The translations under genes and the position numbers were made by a program. Below, piece after piece: positions 33,084 to 40,556 of a stretch of DNA of 64,000 nt (the stretch's first letter is position 1; every line of letters begins with the position of its first letter). A model generated the notes under the pieces. That model saw only the letters and a program-made list of their open reading frames with translations. It was not told the DNA's origin and ran no database searches. This DNA comes from Streptomyces sp. B1I3 (lineage in GTDB: Bacteria > Actinomycetota > Actinomycetes > Streptomycetales > Streptomycetaceae), in contig NZ_JAUSYD010000001.1 of NCBI RefSeq assembly GCF_030816615.1, positions 1,736,001-1,800,000 on the forward strand, written 5' to 3'.

Positions 33084-33485
33084 TCAGCCGTTGCCGGCAC
33101 CGTTGCCCGAGGGCACCGGGATGTCCGACAGGATGTGTGACAGCGACTCGTCGCCCTCGGCCTGGGTGCACTGCTGGTTCCGCGGGTTCGACAGGACGTC
33201 GGCGTCCTCAACCTTGGACGGGACGACGCCGATCAGCGAACCGGCGTCGGCCTTGCGCGGCAGACCGGCACAGGACTTGTCGAGCGATCCCCGGACGAGG
33301 CTGAGCTGCGGGCCCTGGTCGACATCGGTCTCGGAGTCGCCGTACTCGGACTCGGCGCCGTTGACGTTGCCGTTGCCGTTGCCCACGGTGGTCCCCGCAC
33401 CGTCGCCGATGACCACGGCGCCCGTGGCCGTGGAACCGGGGACGGAGGCGGCGACGGCGCCCGTGGCCGGAACCTGCTTGATCAC
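33084..33485 (-). CDS. Rodlin
   Basis: A 133-residue rodlin, the usual family length. The core GPQLSLVRGSLDKSCAGL and the C-terminal GDESLSHILSDIP motif identify it, with the two conserved cysteines in SCAGL and QQCTQ. Rodlins organise chaplin fibrils into the paired-rodlet layer on aerial hyphae. I start it at the GTG at 33485, which has AGGAGAAGGG 6 nt upstream. The N-terminus that results (IKQVPATGAVAASVPG...) aligns in position with rodlin signal peptides but is interrupted by prolines and polar residues and lacks a clear AxA site, so export by the usual route is uncertain. It is divergent from the long chaplin gene. Confidence 0.9.
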   Translation of the reverse strand: MIKQVPATGAVAASVPGSTATGAVVIGDGAGTTVGNGNGNVNGAESEYGDSETDVDQGPQLSLVRGSLDKSCAGLPRKADAGSLIGVVPSKVEDADVLSNPRNQQCTQAEGDESLSHILSDIPVPSGNGAGNG

Positions 33486-33623
33486 GATGAACCCTTCTCC
33501 TGCCGATTGCCCCATGACGGAGCTTCCTGCTCAACTCCCCGCCCCGCGTTCGGTTCCGCCTGTTCACCCGAATGCCAGAGTTCCCGTTATCGAACGAACA
33601 CCCGTGCGCAACTCTTTCGGGTG

Positions 33624-33629
33624 GTTACG
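33624..33629 (-). promoter_or_regulatory. CGTAAC hexamer, possible sigma-BldN -35 for rodlin
   Basis: CGTAAC on the minus strand, about 140 nt before the rodlin GTG. As I recall, sigma BldN, which drives chaplin and rodlin genes in Streptomyces, prefers a CGTAAC-like -35. I could not find a convincing matching -10 at the right distance. Confidence 0.25.
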
Positions 33630-33692
33630 AAATTTCCACGATCCCCCGAGTTTCCCCCGCAACCCCGGGGTCGTTAGGGAGTCGTCCGCGTA

Positions 33693-33711
33693 GATGGAAT
33701 GACTTTCCATC
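33693..33711. promoter_or_regulatory. Inverted repeat ahead of the long chaplin
   Basis: GATGGAA and TTCCATC arms (33693-33699 and 33705-33711) with a 5-nt spacer, about 43 bp before the long chaplin ATG. It may be an operator or an mRNA 5' structure. Confidence 0.35.
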
Positions 33712-33753
33712 AGGGTCACCGCCCACGCGAATTTCCCTAAGAAGGGCATGTAA

Positions 33754-34497
33754 ATGCGACAGGTTCTGAATAAAAGCATGATCGTCATGGCGGCGGCGTC
33801 GGGCATCCTGAGCGCCGCCGGGGGCTACGCTCACGCCGATGCCTCGGCCGACGGTCTCGCCGCGGGCTCGCCCGGTGTCGGCTCGGGCAACGCCGTCCAG
33901 GTGCCGGTGCACATCCCGGTCAACCTCTGTGGCAACACCGTCGACGTGATCGCTCTGCTGAACCCGGCCTTCGGCAACAGGTGCGCGAACGTGGACAGCG
34001 GCAAGGACCACGACGACGACGGATCCGGTGCGAGCGCCGAGGGTGCGGCCACCGGCTCGCCGGGCGTACTGTCGGGCAACCTCGTCCAGGTCCCGGTGGA
34101 CGTCCCGGTGAACGTCTGCGGCAACAGCGTCAACGTCGTGGGTGCGCTGAACCCCACCGCCGGCAACAACTGTGTCAACGACAGCGGCCACCAGCACGAG
34201 CACCCGCCGGTCGACGAGCCGCCGGTGGACGAGCCGCCGGTCGACGAGCCCCCGACCTCCGAGCCGCCGGTGGACGAGCCCCCGACCTCCAAGCCGCCGG
34301 TGGACGAGCCCCCGGCCTCCGAGCCGCCGGCCGGGAAGCCCCCGGTGGACCAGCCGCCCGCCGGCAACCCCGGCCCGAACTCCCCCGGCACTCAGCTGGC
34401 CCAGACCGGCGCCGGTGACATCGGCCTGGCCGCCGGCGCGAGCGCCGCGCTGCTCCTCGGCGGAGCCGTTCTGATGCGCCGCACCCGCCGCAACTGA
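33754..34497 (+). CDS. Long chaplin with two chaplin modules and sortase signal
   Basis: A 247-residue cell-wall-anchored chaplin. The signal peptide ends near residue 28 (GGYAHA). Two chaplin modules follow (about 30-80 and 93-143), each with GSPGV, a QVPV strand, and paired cysteines in CGNTVDVIALLNP and CGNSVNVVGALNP. A Pro-rich spacer (about 150-205) is built from PPVDE and PPTSE repeats. The sorting signal LAQTG is at 215-219, followed by a hydrophobic segment and the RRTRR tail. This is the architecture of ChpA-C, which sortase attaches to peptidoglycan to anchor the hydrophobic layer. An acidic His/Asp linker (DSGKDHDDD) joins the modules. Terminator at 34512. Confidence 0.95.
   Translation: MRQVLNKSMIVMAAASGILSAAGGYAHADASADGLAAGSPGVGSGNAVQVPVHIPVNLCGNTVDVIALLNPAFGNRCANVDSGKDHDDDGSGASAEGAATGSPGVLSGNLVQVPVDVPVNVCGNSVNVVGALNPTAGNNCVNDSGHQHEHPPVDEPPVDEPPVDEPPTSEPPVDEPPTSKPPVDEPPASEPPAGKPPVDQPPAGNPGPNSPGTQLAQTGAGDIGLAAGASAALLLGGAVLMRRTRRN
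34202..34364 (+). repeat. 15-bp tandem repeats coding PPVDE/PPTSE
   Basis: About ten imperfect 15-bp units encode pentapeptides such as PPVDE, PPTSE, PPASE and PPAGK in the wall-spanning region of the long chaplin. Unit number in such arrays is prone to change by slippage. Confidence 0.8.
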
Positions 34498-34511
34498 GTC
34501 AGGAACGCGAT

Positions 34512-34548
34512 GAGGCCGGCCCGGCAGCCCAGCTGCCGGGCCGGCCTC
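34512..34548. terminator. Bidirectional terminator
   Basis: Perfect 17-bp arms (34512-34528 and 34532-34548) with a 3-nt loop, between the long chaplin stop and the 3' end of the ABC-ATPase fragment on the other strand. Confidence 0.85.
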
Positions 34549-34561
34549 CGTCGTGCGGTGC

Positions 34562-35026
34562 CTACCCGGTGGCCGCGACGGTCAGCGGGTGGACACAGTG
34601 CCAGCGGTGCTCACCGGGGCCGAAGGTCTCCGCGGGGAAGAGTGCGGCGCACTCCTCGTCGGCCCTCCAGCAGCGCGTCCGGAACGGGCAGCCGGTCGGC
34701 GGCTCGGTGGCCGACGGCACCGGGCCGGTGAGCACGATGCGCTCGGTCTCCTCCATCAGGCTGGGCGTCGCGGACAGCAGAGCCTGCGTGTACGGGTGCC
34801 TGGGGGCACCGGCCACATCGGCGGCCCGGCCCTCCTCGACGATGCGGCCGAGGTAGAGCACGGCGATGCGGTCGGCGAGGTACCGCACGGTCTGGATGTC
34901 GTGCGAGATGAACACCATGGCCAGGCCCGGACGCTCCCGCAGGTCGACCAGGAGGTTGAGCACCTGGGCGCGTACGGAGACGTCGAGCGCCGAGGTCGGC
35001 TCGTCGGCGACGATCAGCTCCGGGCA
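34562..35026 (-). pseudogene. Oligopeptide ABC transporter ATPase, C-terminal fragment
   Basis: Only the last about 155 codons of a DppD/OppD-type ATPase are present. The frame begins abruptly at the Walker B segment (PELIVADEPTSALD), runs through the D-loop and switch histidine (VFISHDIQTVRYLADRI), and ends with an intact oligopeptide-transporter C-terminal domain (GCPFRTRCWRADEECA). Walker A, the Q-loop and the LSGGQ signature are missing, so it cannot bind and hydrolyse ATP. No permease or binding-protein gene is adjacent. It lies directly downstream of a broken MaoC gene, suggesting that a deletion fused unrelated sequence here. Confidence 0.85.
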
Positions 35027-35184
35027 ACCGCCTGACGGACGCCGACGCGACGGACGACCACCTGGCAGCACCGGCCAGGAGCGGTGAACCGGCGACGCCC
35101 GCCCGGGTGGGCTGACCCCTCCGGCACATGGCAGCGCCCGCCCGGGGTCGCCGCCTCGGACGGGCGCTTCGGCGTCCCCGGGGT

Positions 35185-35632
35185 CTACGGGTAGAAGTGC
35201 GTCAGCGACTGGGCCACGCAGGCCGGCTTCTGCGATCCCTCCAGTTCGAAGGTGAAGGCCCGTTTCATCTGTACGCCGCCCCGCGCGACCTCCGTCACCT
35301 CGGTGACGGAGGCGTGCAACCGCACGCGGCTGCCGACGGGGACGGGCGCCGGGTACCTGACGCGGTCGACGCCGTAGTTGAGCGCACGTCCCACGCCGCG
35401 CACCTGGAGCAGCTCGCCAAACATCGGGATGCCCCAGCTGAGGACCATCTAGCCGTGGGCGATGGTGCGCCCGTACGGGCCGGCCGCGGCGCGGTCGGAT
35501 CCACTGGTGGTCCCCGGAGACGTCCGCGTACGCGTCGATGAGATCCTGCGTGACCTCCTTCCAGCCGGAGTGCCCCAGGTCACGCCCGCCGAGGGCGAGG
35601 ATCTCCGGGATGCCGTGCACGGTCAGGGGCAT
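35185..35632 (-). pseudogene. MaoC-like dehydratase pseudogene
   Basis: A broken gene for a MaoC/(R)-specific enoyl-CoA hydratase of about 150 residues. The N-terminal part is clear (ILALGGRDLGHSGWKEVTQ, then DAYADVSGDHQWI with the catalytic-type Asp and His). Directly after QWI, near 35505, a small deletion shifts the frame: DRAAAGPYGRTIAHG continues in another frame. There an in-frame TAG follows HG (35450-35452), where the family usually has HGYLTLSL. The remainder (GIPMFGELLQV to the stop at 35185) is intact. It lies 58 bp downstream of the MHS transporter gene on the same strand, so it probably once supplied a hydratase to the acid-catabolism cluster. Confidence 0.85.
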
Positions 35633-35690
35633 GGGCGGTACTCCGTTCTGCGCGTACGGGAGGCTCACGCGCGGGCGGTGGCGGTGGCCG

Positions 35691-37034
35691 TCAGGCGGTG
35701 ACGGTGGCGGGGCGGGCCGCGGCCACCGGGCCGGCGGCCTGCTCGTCGTGGTTGGGCCGCTTGAGCAGGAGGAGCATGCAGCCCAGGGTGAGGACGACCT
35801 GGAACACGGCGTAGGCGATGACCGCGGCCACGGAGCCGGTCCGGTTGAGCAGGAACTGGCCGATGATCGGGGTCGTACCGCCCAGCAGGGTGCCGCAGAG
35901 CTGGTAGCAGAGGGAGATGCCGGTGTAGCGCAGGTGGGCCGGGAAGCGGCTGGCGAGCATGCCGGCGAGGGCCGCGTAGTAGAGGCAGTGGGGGATCGTG
36001 GCGACGGCGACACCGACCATCGCGAGGCCGTAGTTCTCGGTACCGATGAGGATGAACATCAGCGGCATGAGAATCAGTTCGGGCAGCAGCATCAGGGTCA
36101 CCGCCCGGGACCAGCTCTTCATCCTGGTGGCGAGTACGGCACCGAAGGGCTGGACGATGATCTGCGTGACGTTGGCGACGAGGATGATCGTCAGGAACGA
36201 GCTGCGGTCGAAGTCGAGCGACGTGGTGGCCCAGGACAGGGCGAACGTCGACTTGAAGTACGTCGCCGACAGGCCGATGGTGCAGGCGCCGATGCCGAGG
36301 ACGATCAGCATGGGGTGGTTGCGCAGGACCTCGGTCAGCGGGAGCTTGACGACTGCCTTCTTCTCGATGAGCCCGGCCATGGCCGGGGACTCGGCGACCT
36401 TGAGCCGGACCAGCAGGCCGACCATGACGAGGGCGGCGGAGGCGAGGAACGGTACCCGCCAGCCCCAGGAGACGAAGGCGTCGTCGGGCAGCTGGCTGAT
36501 GGCGAGGAAGCTCAGCGTCGAGAGGGTGTTGCCGACGGGCGAGCCCTGCTGGGCGAACGCCCCGTACAGCACGGACTTGCCCTTGGGGGCGTGTTCGGAG
36601 GCGATCAGGACGGAACCGCCCCACTCGCCGCCGAGGCCGATGCCCTGGATCATGCGGATGCAGACCAGCAGGATCGGGGCCGCGACGCCGATGGACGCGT
36701 AGCCGGGCAGCAGGCCGATCGCGGTGGTGGAGACGCCCATCATCAGCAGGGTGATGACGAGGGTCTTCTTACGGCCGAGGCGGTCGCCGTAGTGTCCGAA
36801 GACGATGCCGCCGATGGGGCGGGCGAGGAAGCCGACCCAGAAGGTGGCGAAGGCGACCAGGGTGCCCAAGGGGCCTTCCAGCTCGGGGAAGAACACCTTG
36901 TCGAAGACGAGCGCTGCGGCGGTTCCGTAGATGTAGAAGTCGAACCACTCGATGGTGGAGCCGATGAAGGCTCCGAAGCCTGCTCGGTTGGCGGCTTTCG
37001 TCTCCGCGCGTGCGGTAGCGGTGGGCGCACTCAT
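35691..37034 (-). CDS. MHS-family MFS transporter (organic acid/H+ symporter)
   Basis: A 447-residue membrane protein with twelve predicted membrane segments. It opens with the MHS-type sequence IGSTIEWFDFYIYGTAAAL. It has the MFS signature loop GHYGDRLGRKKTLV between helices 2 and 3, RMIQGIGLGGEWGGSVL in helix 4, and SPVGNTLSTLSF further on. The metabolite:H+ symporter family imports dicarboxylates, shikimate, aromatic acids or compatible solutes. It lies 177 bp downstream of the thiolase on the same strand, suggesting import of the acid degraded by this cluster. The exact substrate is not evident. Confidence 0.9.
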   Translation of the reverse strand: MSAPTATARAETKAANRAGFGAFIGSTIEWFDFYIYGTAAALVFDKVFFPELEGPLGTLVAFATFWVGFLARPIGGIVFGHYGDRLGRKKTLVITLLMMGVSTTAIGLLPGYASIGVAAPILLVCIRMIQGIGLGGEWGGSVLIASEHAPKGKSVLYGAFAQQGSPVGNTLSTLSFLAISQLPDDAFVSWGWRVPFLASAALVMVGLLVRLKVAESPAMAGLIEKKAVVKLPLTEVLRNHPMLIVLGIGACTIGLSATYFKSTFALSWATTSLDFDRSSFLTIILVANVTQIIVQPFGAVLATRMKSWSRAVTLMLLPELILMPLMFILIGTENYGLAMVGVAVATIPHCLYYAALAGMLASRFPAHLRYTGISLCYQLCGTLLGGTTPIIGQFLLNRTGSVAAVIAYAVFQVVLTLGCMLLLLKRPNHDEQAAGPVAAARPATVTA

Positions 37035-37211
37035 GGGTGACTCCGTGAACGTCGTTGATCAAGCGGATGGAGGCATGGCCGATCCGGGCGTCGCCCGTGT
37101 CGCCCGGTGCCGCGCGGGGGTGGTGCGGGGACGGCGGCGGGGCGGGACGGTGCGGGACGGCGGGGGGAGGGGACGGGGGCGCGGGGGTGCTGCGGTGCGG
37201 CGCGGGGGTTC

Positions 37212-38438
37212 TCAGGCGGCGATGCGTTCGAAGACCGCGGCGAGGCCCTGACCGCCGCCGATGCACATGGTCTCCAGGCCGTAGCGCGCCTCGCTGCGGT
37301 GCATCTCGCGGGCCAGCGTGGCGAGGATCCGGGCACCGGTGGCGCCGACCGGATGACCGAGCGAGACTCCGGAGCCGTTGACGTTGATCCGCTGTTCGTG
37401 GTCCTTCTCTCCGAGGCCCAACTCGCGGGTACAGGCGAGGACCTGTGCGGCGAAGGCCTCGTTGATCTCGATCAGGTCGAGGTCGGCGAGGGTGAGCCCG
37501 GCGCGGCCGAGGGCGGCGTGGGTGGCCGGGACGGGGCCGATGCCCATCGTCGCGGCGGGGACACCGGCCCGGGCGAAGGAGACGAGACGGACCAGCGGGG
37601 TGAGCCCGAGCCGTTCGGCCGTGGCGGCGGTGGTGACCAGGCAGGCGGCGGCCGCGTCGTTCTGGCCGCTGGCGTTGCCCGCGGTGACGGTGGCCTCCGG
37701 ATCGGTCTTGGCCATGATGGGGCGCAGTGCGGCGAGTTGCTCGGCGGTGGTGTCCGGGCGGGGGTGCTCGTCGGCCGAGACGACCGTCTCGGCCTTCCTG
37801 GTGCGCACGGTCACGGGGACGGTCTCGGCGTCGTAGCGCCCCTCCTCGGCGGCGCGGGCGGCACGGGCCTGGGAGCGCAGCGCGAGGGCGTCCTGATCGG
37901 CACGGCTGATGGAGTAGGCGCGCCGCAGGTTCTCGGCGGTCTCGATCATGCCGCCGGGTACGGGGTGGTGGACGCCGCCCGCGGTGACCCGGCCGCGGGC
38001 CAGCGAGTCGTGGAGCTGGAGGCCGGGGCCCTTGATGCCCCAGCGCCCGTCGTGCGTGTAGTACGGGGCGGCGCTCATCACGTCGACCCCGCCGGCGATC
38101 ACGACCTCGCTGAACCCGGCCCTGATCTGCATGGCGGCGTCCAGGACGGCCTGCAGGCCGGAGCCGCAGCGCCGGTCGATCTGGGTTCCGGTGACGGAGT
38201 CGGGCAGTCCGGCGTCCAGGGCGGCGACGCGGCCGATGGCCGGGGCGTCGGACGTCGGGTAGGCGTGCCCGAGGATCACCTCGTCGACCCGGTCCGGGTC
38301 GATTCCCGTGCGGGCGACGACCTCGGCGATGACGCGTGCGGCGAGCGCGGCAGGCGTCTGCTGGGCGAAGGCCCCGCCGAAACGCCCGATGGGGGTGCGC
38401 AGCGGTTCGCAGATGACGACATCAAGCTGGTCGGGCAC
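37212..38438 (-). CDS. Acetyl-CoA C-acyltransferase (thiolase)
   Basis: A 408-residue thiolase, normal length. The catalytic residues are all present: nucleophile Cys91 (DRRCGSGLQAV), His362 (GHPVGATG) and Cys392 (CIGGGQG), together with NEAFAAQ. Thiolases cleave 3-ketoacyl-CoA to acetyl-CoA plus a shortened acyl-CoA. With a CoA-transferase and a 3-hydroxyacyl-CoA dehydrogenase nearby it would act last in a beta-oxidation-like route, perhaps on 3-oxoadipyl-CoA. The start is the GTG at 38438, with GAAAGG 9 nt upstream. A motif, TATTGGAC, ahead of it also occurs before the CoA-transferase gene. Confidence 0.9.
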   Translation of the reverse strand: MPDQLDVVICEPLRTPIGRFGGAFAQQTPAALAARVIAEVVARTGIDPDRVDEVILGHAYPTSDAPAIGRVAALDAGLPDSVTGTQIDRRCGSGLQAVLDAAMQIRAGFSEVVIAGGVDVMSAAPYYTHDGRWGIKGPGLQLHDSLARGRVTAGGVHHPVPGGMIETAENLRRAYSISRADQDALALRSQARAARAAEEGRYDAETVPVTVRTRKAETVVSADEHPRPDTTAEQLAALRPIMAKTDPEATVTAGNASGQNDAAAACLVTTAATAERLGLTPLVRLVSFARAGVPAATMGIGPVPATHAALGRAGLTLADLDLIEINEAFAAQVLACTRELGLGEKDHEQRINVNGSGVSLGHPVGATGARILATLAREMHRSEARYGLETMCIGGGQGLAAVFERIAA

Positions 38439-38501
38439 GGCGGGACACCTTTCGGCGGGTTCAGGTCTGTGGGGCGACCTTCGCACCCGACCACTGAGTC
38501 G

Positions 38502-38509
38502 GTCCAATA
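38502..38509 (-). promoter_or_regulatory. Shared motif TATTGGAC ahead of thiolase
   Basis: The minus strand reads GATATTGGAC about 65 bp before the thiolase GTG. The same eight bases, in the same orientation to the gene, occur before the CoA-transferase start at 39506. A common operator or -35-type element is possible. Confidence 0.35.
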
Positions 38510-38542
38510 TCGAGTTTCCCGCCCTTCAAGACGCAGAGCGTC

Positions 38543-39457
38543 TCAATCCGCTCCTCGCGGGGCGGTCCGGGGGGTCGGCAGGGCTTCCTCGCAGACCGCG
38601 AGCACCGCGCGGAGTGCCGCGGACGGGTTGTCGGTGCGCCAGGCCAGTGCCGCCTGGCGCCGGATGGGAGGGCCGGCGAGGGGGCGGTAGACCAGTCCGT
38701 TCTGCTGGATGTGCCGGCAGGAGGAGACCGTGAGCGTGACGCCGACGCCCGCGGCGACGAGCGCCAGGATCGTGTACGAGTCGGGGGCCTCCTGCACCAC
38801 GCGCGGATTGAAGCCGGTGGCCTCGCAGGCCTCGACCATCGCGTCGCGCACCGTGGAGCCCGTGTTCGCGGGGAAGGAGACGAAGGGTTCGTCGGCGAGG
38901 ACCCCGATCGGGACGGTCTCGAGCCGGGCGAGGGGGTGGTCGGAGGGCAGCGCGCACAGCAGCTCCTCCTCGTCGATCACCCGGTAGGCCACGCCCGGCT
39001 GGGTCACCGGGAGCCTGACGAAGCCGAGGTCGAGCGAGCCGTCGGCGACCCTCGACAGCGCGACGTTCGCGTACGTCTGGCCCTTCATGACCAGCTCCAG
39101 GGCGGGGTGGGCCGCCCGCACGGCCCGCGTCAGCCGGGGCAGCGTCTCGTGGCTGGAGGCGCCGGCGAAACCGATCGTGACCCGGCCGTACTCCCCGCGA
39201 CCGGCGGCCTTGGCGGCCCGGACCGCCGTGTCGAGGTCCTCGAGCACGATGCGTACGGGTTCGAGGAAGGACTCCCCCGCGCTGGTCAGGCGCACGGATC
39301 GGGTGTTGCGTTCGAAGAGCTGGACGCCCAGCTCCTTCTCCAGCTGCCGGATCTGCTGGCTGAGCGGCGGCTGGGCCATCTGCAGCCGCTTGGCGGCGCG
39401 GCCGAAGTGGAGTTCCTCGGCCACGGCGGTGAACGCGGTCAGATGACGCAGCTCCAT
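38543..39457 (-). CDS. LysR-family transcriptional regulator
   Basis: A 304-residue LysR regulator. The N-terminal winged HTH (residues 1-60) is typical: LTAFTAVAEELHFGRAAKRL, then QPPLSQQIRQLEKELG and LFERNTRSVRLTSAG. The effector-binding domain spans about 88-295. It is divergent from the CoA-transferase operon with 116 bp between, and upstream of the thiolase on its own strand, so it probably controls both halves of the catabolic cluster. I start at the ATG at 39457; another ATG lies 12 nt upstream in frame and cannot be excluded. Confidence 0.9.
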   Translation of the reverse strand: MELRHLTAFTAVAEELHFGRAAKRLQMAQPPLSQQIRQLEKELGVQLFERNTRSVRLTSAGESFLEPVRIVLEDLDTAVRAAKAAGRGEYGRVTIGFAGASSHETLPRLTRAVRAAHPALELVMKGQTYANVALSRVADGSLDLGFVRLPVTQPGVAYRVIDEEELLCALPSDHPLARLETVPIGVLADEPFVSFPANTGSTVRDAMVEACEATGFNPRVVQEAPDSYTILALVAAGVGVTLTVSSCRHIQQNGLVYRPLAGPPIRRQAALAWRTDNPSAALRAVLAVCEEALPTPRTAPRGAD

Positions 39458-39505
39458 ACAGGCACCCATTCATTGCTCAGCGGTCTTGATCCGACCTTAA
39501 TTTGG

Positions 39506-39513
39506 TATTGGAC
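39506..39513 (+). promoter_or_regulatory. Shared motif TATTGGAC ahead of CoA-transferase
   Basis: GGTATTGGAC in the LysR/CoA-transferase intergenic region, 60 bp before the GTG of the A subunit. It matches the motif before the thiolase gene in sequence and orientation. The region also contains an ATTGCT / AGCAAT dyad spanning it. Confidence 0.35.
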
Positions 39514-39573
39514 AGCAATCAATGGCCGCTGGCACGGTAGGGCGAACTGCACACACACTCGCCGAGGAGCACC

Positions 39574-40530
39574 GTGGAACGGACGGATACGGCCGACGGA
39601 GCCGGCAAGGTCATGTCGATGAGGGAGGCCGTCGCCACCTTCGTGCATGACGGCGCCACGGTGAGCCTCGAAGGCTTCACCCACCTCATCCCCACCGCCG
39701 CCGGCCACGAGATCATCCGCCAGGGCCGCCGGGACCTCACGGTCGTCCGGATGACGGCGGACATCGTGGTGGACCAGATGATCGCCGCGGGCTGCGTCTC
39801 GCGGCTGGTCTCCTCCTTCGTGGGCAACTCCTCCGCCGGTTCGCTCGGAGAGCTGCGGCGCAGGATCGAGCGCGCCGACCCGGCACCGCTCGCCTTCGAG
39901 GAGTACAGCCACTACGGGATGATCTGCCGCTACCTCGCCGGTTCGCAGCGGCTGCCGTTCTATCCACTGCGCAGCTACGGGGGAAGCGACCTGCCCGCCG
40001 TCAACAGCGATCTGCGCAAGGTCACTTCGCCCTACCCCGGGCCGGACGGCGAGCCCGAGCAGATCTACGTGGTCCCGCCGGTCAACCCGGATGTGACGAT
40101 CATCCACGCCCAGCGGGCCGACCGCCGGGGCAACACCCAGATCTGGGGCCTGACGGGCATTCAGGCCGAGGCGGTGTACGCGGCGGACAAGGCGATCGTC
40201 GTCGTCGAGGAGGTCGTCGAGGACGACGTGGTCCGCTCGGACCCCAACCGCACGCTCGTCCCGGCGCACGCCGTGGACGCCGTCGTCGTGTGCCCGCGCG
40301 GTGCGCACCCGTCGTTCGCCCAGGGCTACTACGACCGCGACAACGGTTTCTACCGCGCCTGGTCCCACATCAGCAAGGACCCGGAGCGGCTGCGGGAGTG
40401 GCTGGCCGAGTGGGTGTACGGGACGGCCGACCACGCCGAGTACACCGCCAAGCTGGGCGAGGAGTTCTGGGCCGGGCTGGCGGTGGGCGAGGCGCTCAGC
40501 GAACCGGTGAACTACGGACGGCGACTGTGA
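39574..40530 (+). CDS. CoA-transferase, subunit A (GctA/CatI type)
   Basis: A 318-residue alpha subunit of a family I CoA-transferase. The N-terminal part has the class-specific GATVSLEGF glycine loop and later NPDVTIIHAQRADRRGN, a family I hallmark. The sequence is closer to glutaconate or 3-oxoadipate CoA-transferases (GctA, CatI) than to acetate or succinyl-CoA:3-oxoacid enzymes. It would move CoA from succinyl- or acetyl-CoA onto a carboxylic acid, together with the B subunit encoded next. The start is the GTG at 39574 with GAGGAGC upstream. The substrate is inferred only from the thiolase and dehydrogenase neighbours. Confidence 0.85.
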   Translation: MERTDTADGAGKVMSMREAVATFVHDGATVSLEGFTHLIPTAAGHEIIRQGRRDLTVVRMTADIVVDQMIAAGCVSRLVSSFVGNSSAGSLGELRRRIERADPAPLAFEEYSHYGMICRYLAGSQRLPFYPLRSYGGSDLPAVNSDLRKVTSPYPGPDGEPEQIYVVPPVNPDVTIIHAQRADRRGNTQIWGLTGIQAEAVYAADKAIVVVEEVVEDDVVRSDPNRTLVPAHAVDAVVVCPRGAHPSFAQGYYDRDNGFYRAWSHISKDPERLREWLAEWVYGTADHAEYTAKLGEEFWAGLAVGEALSEPVNYGRRL

Positions 40531-40556
40531 GCGCGGAACACGAGAAGGAGCTGGTC

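Noticed and set aside
32444..33211. A 255-codon minus-strand frame over the chaplin region.
   Set aside because: It runs through the chaplin gene, its terminator and part of the rodlin gene in the wrong frame; no domain is present.
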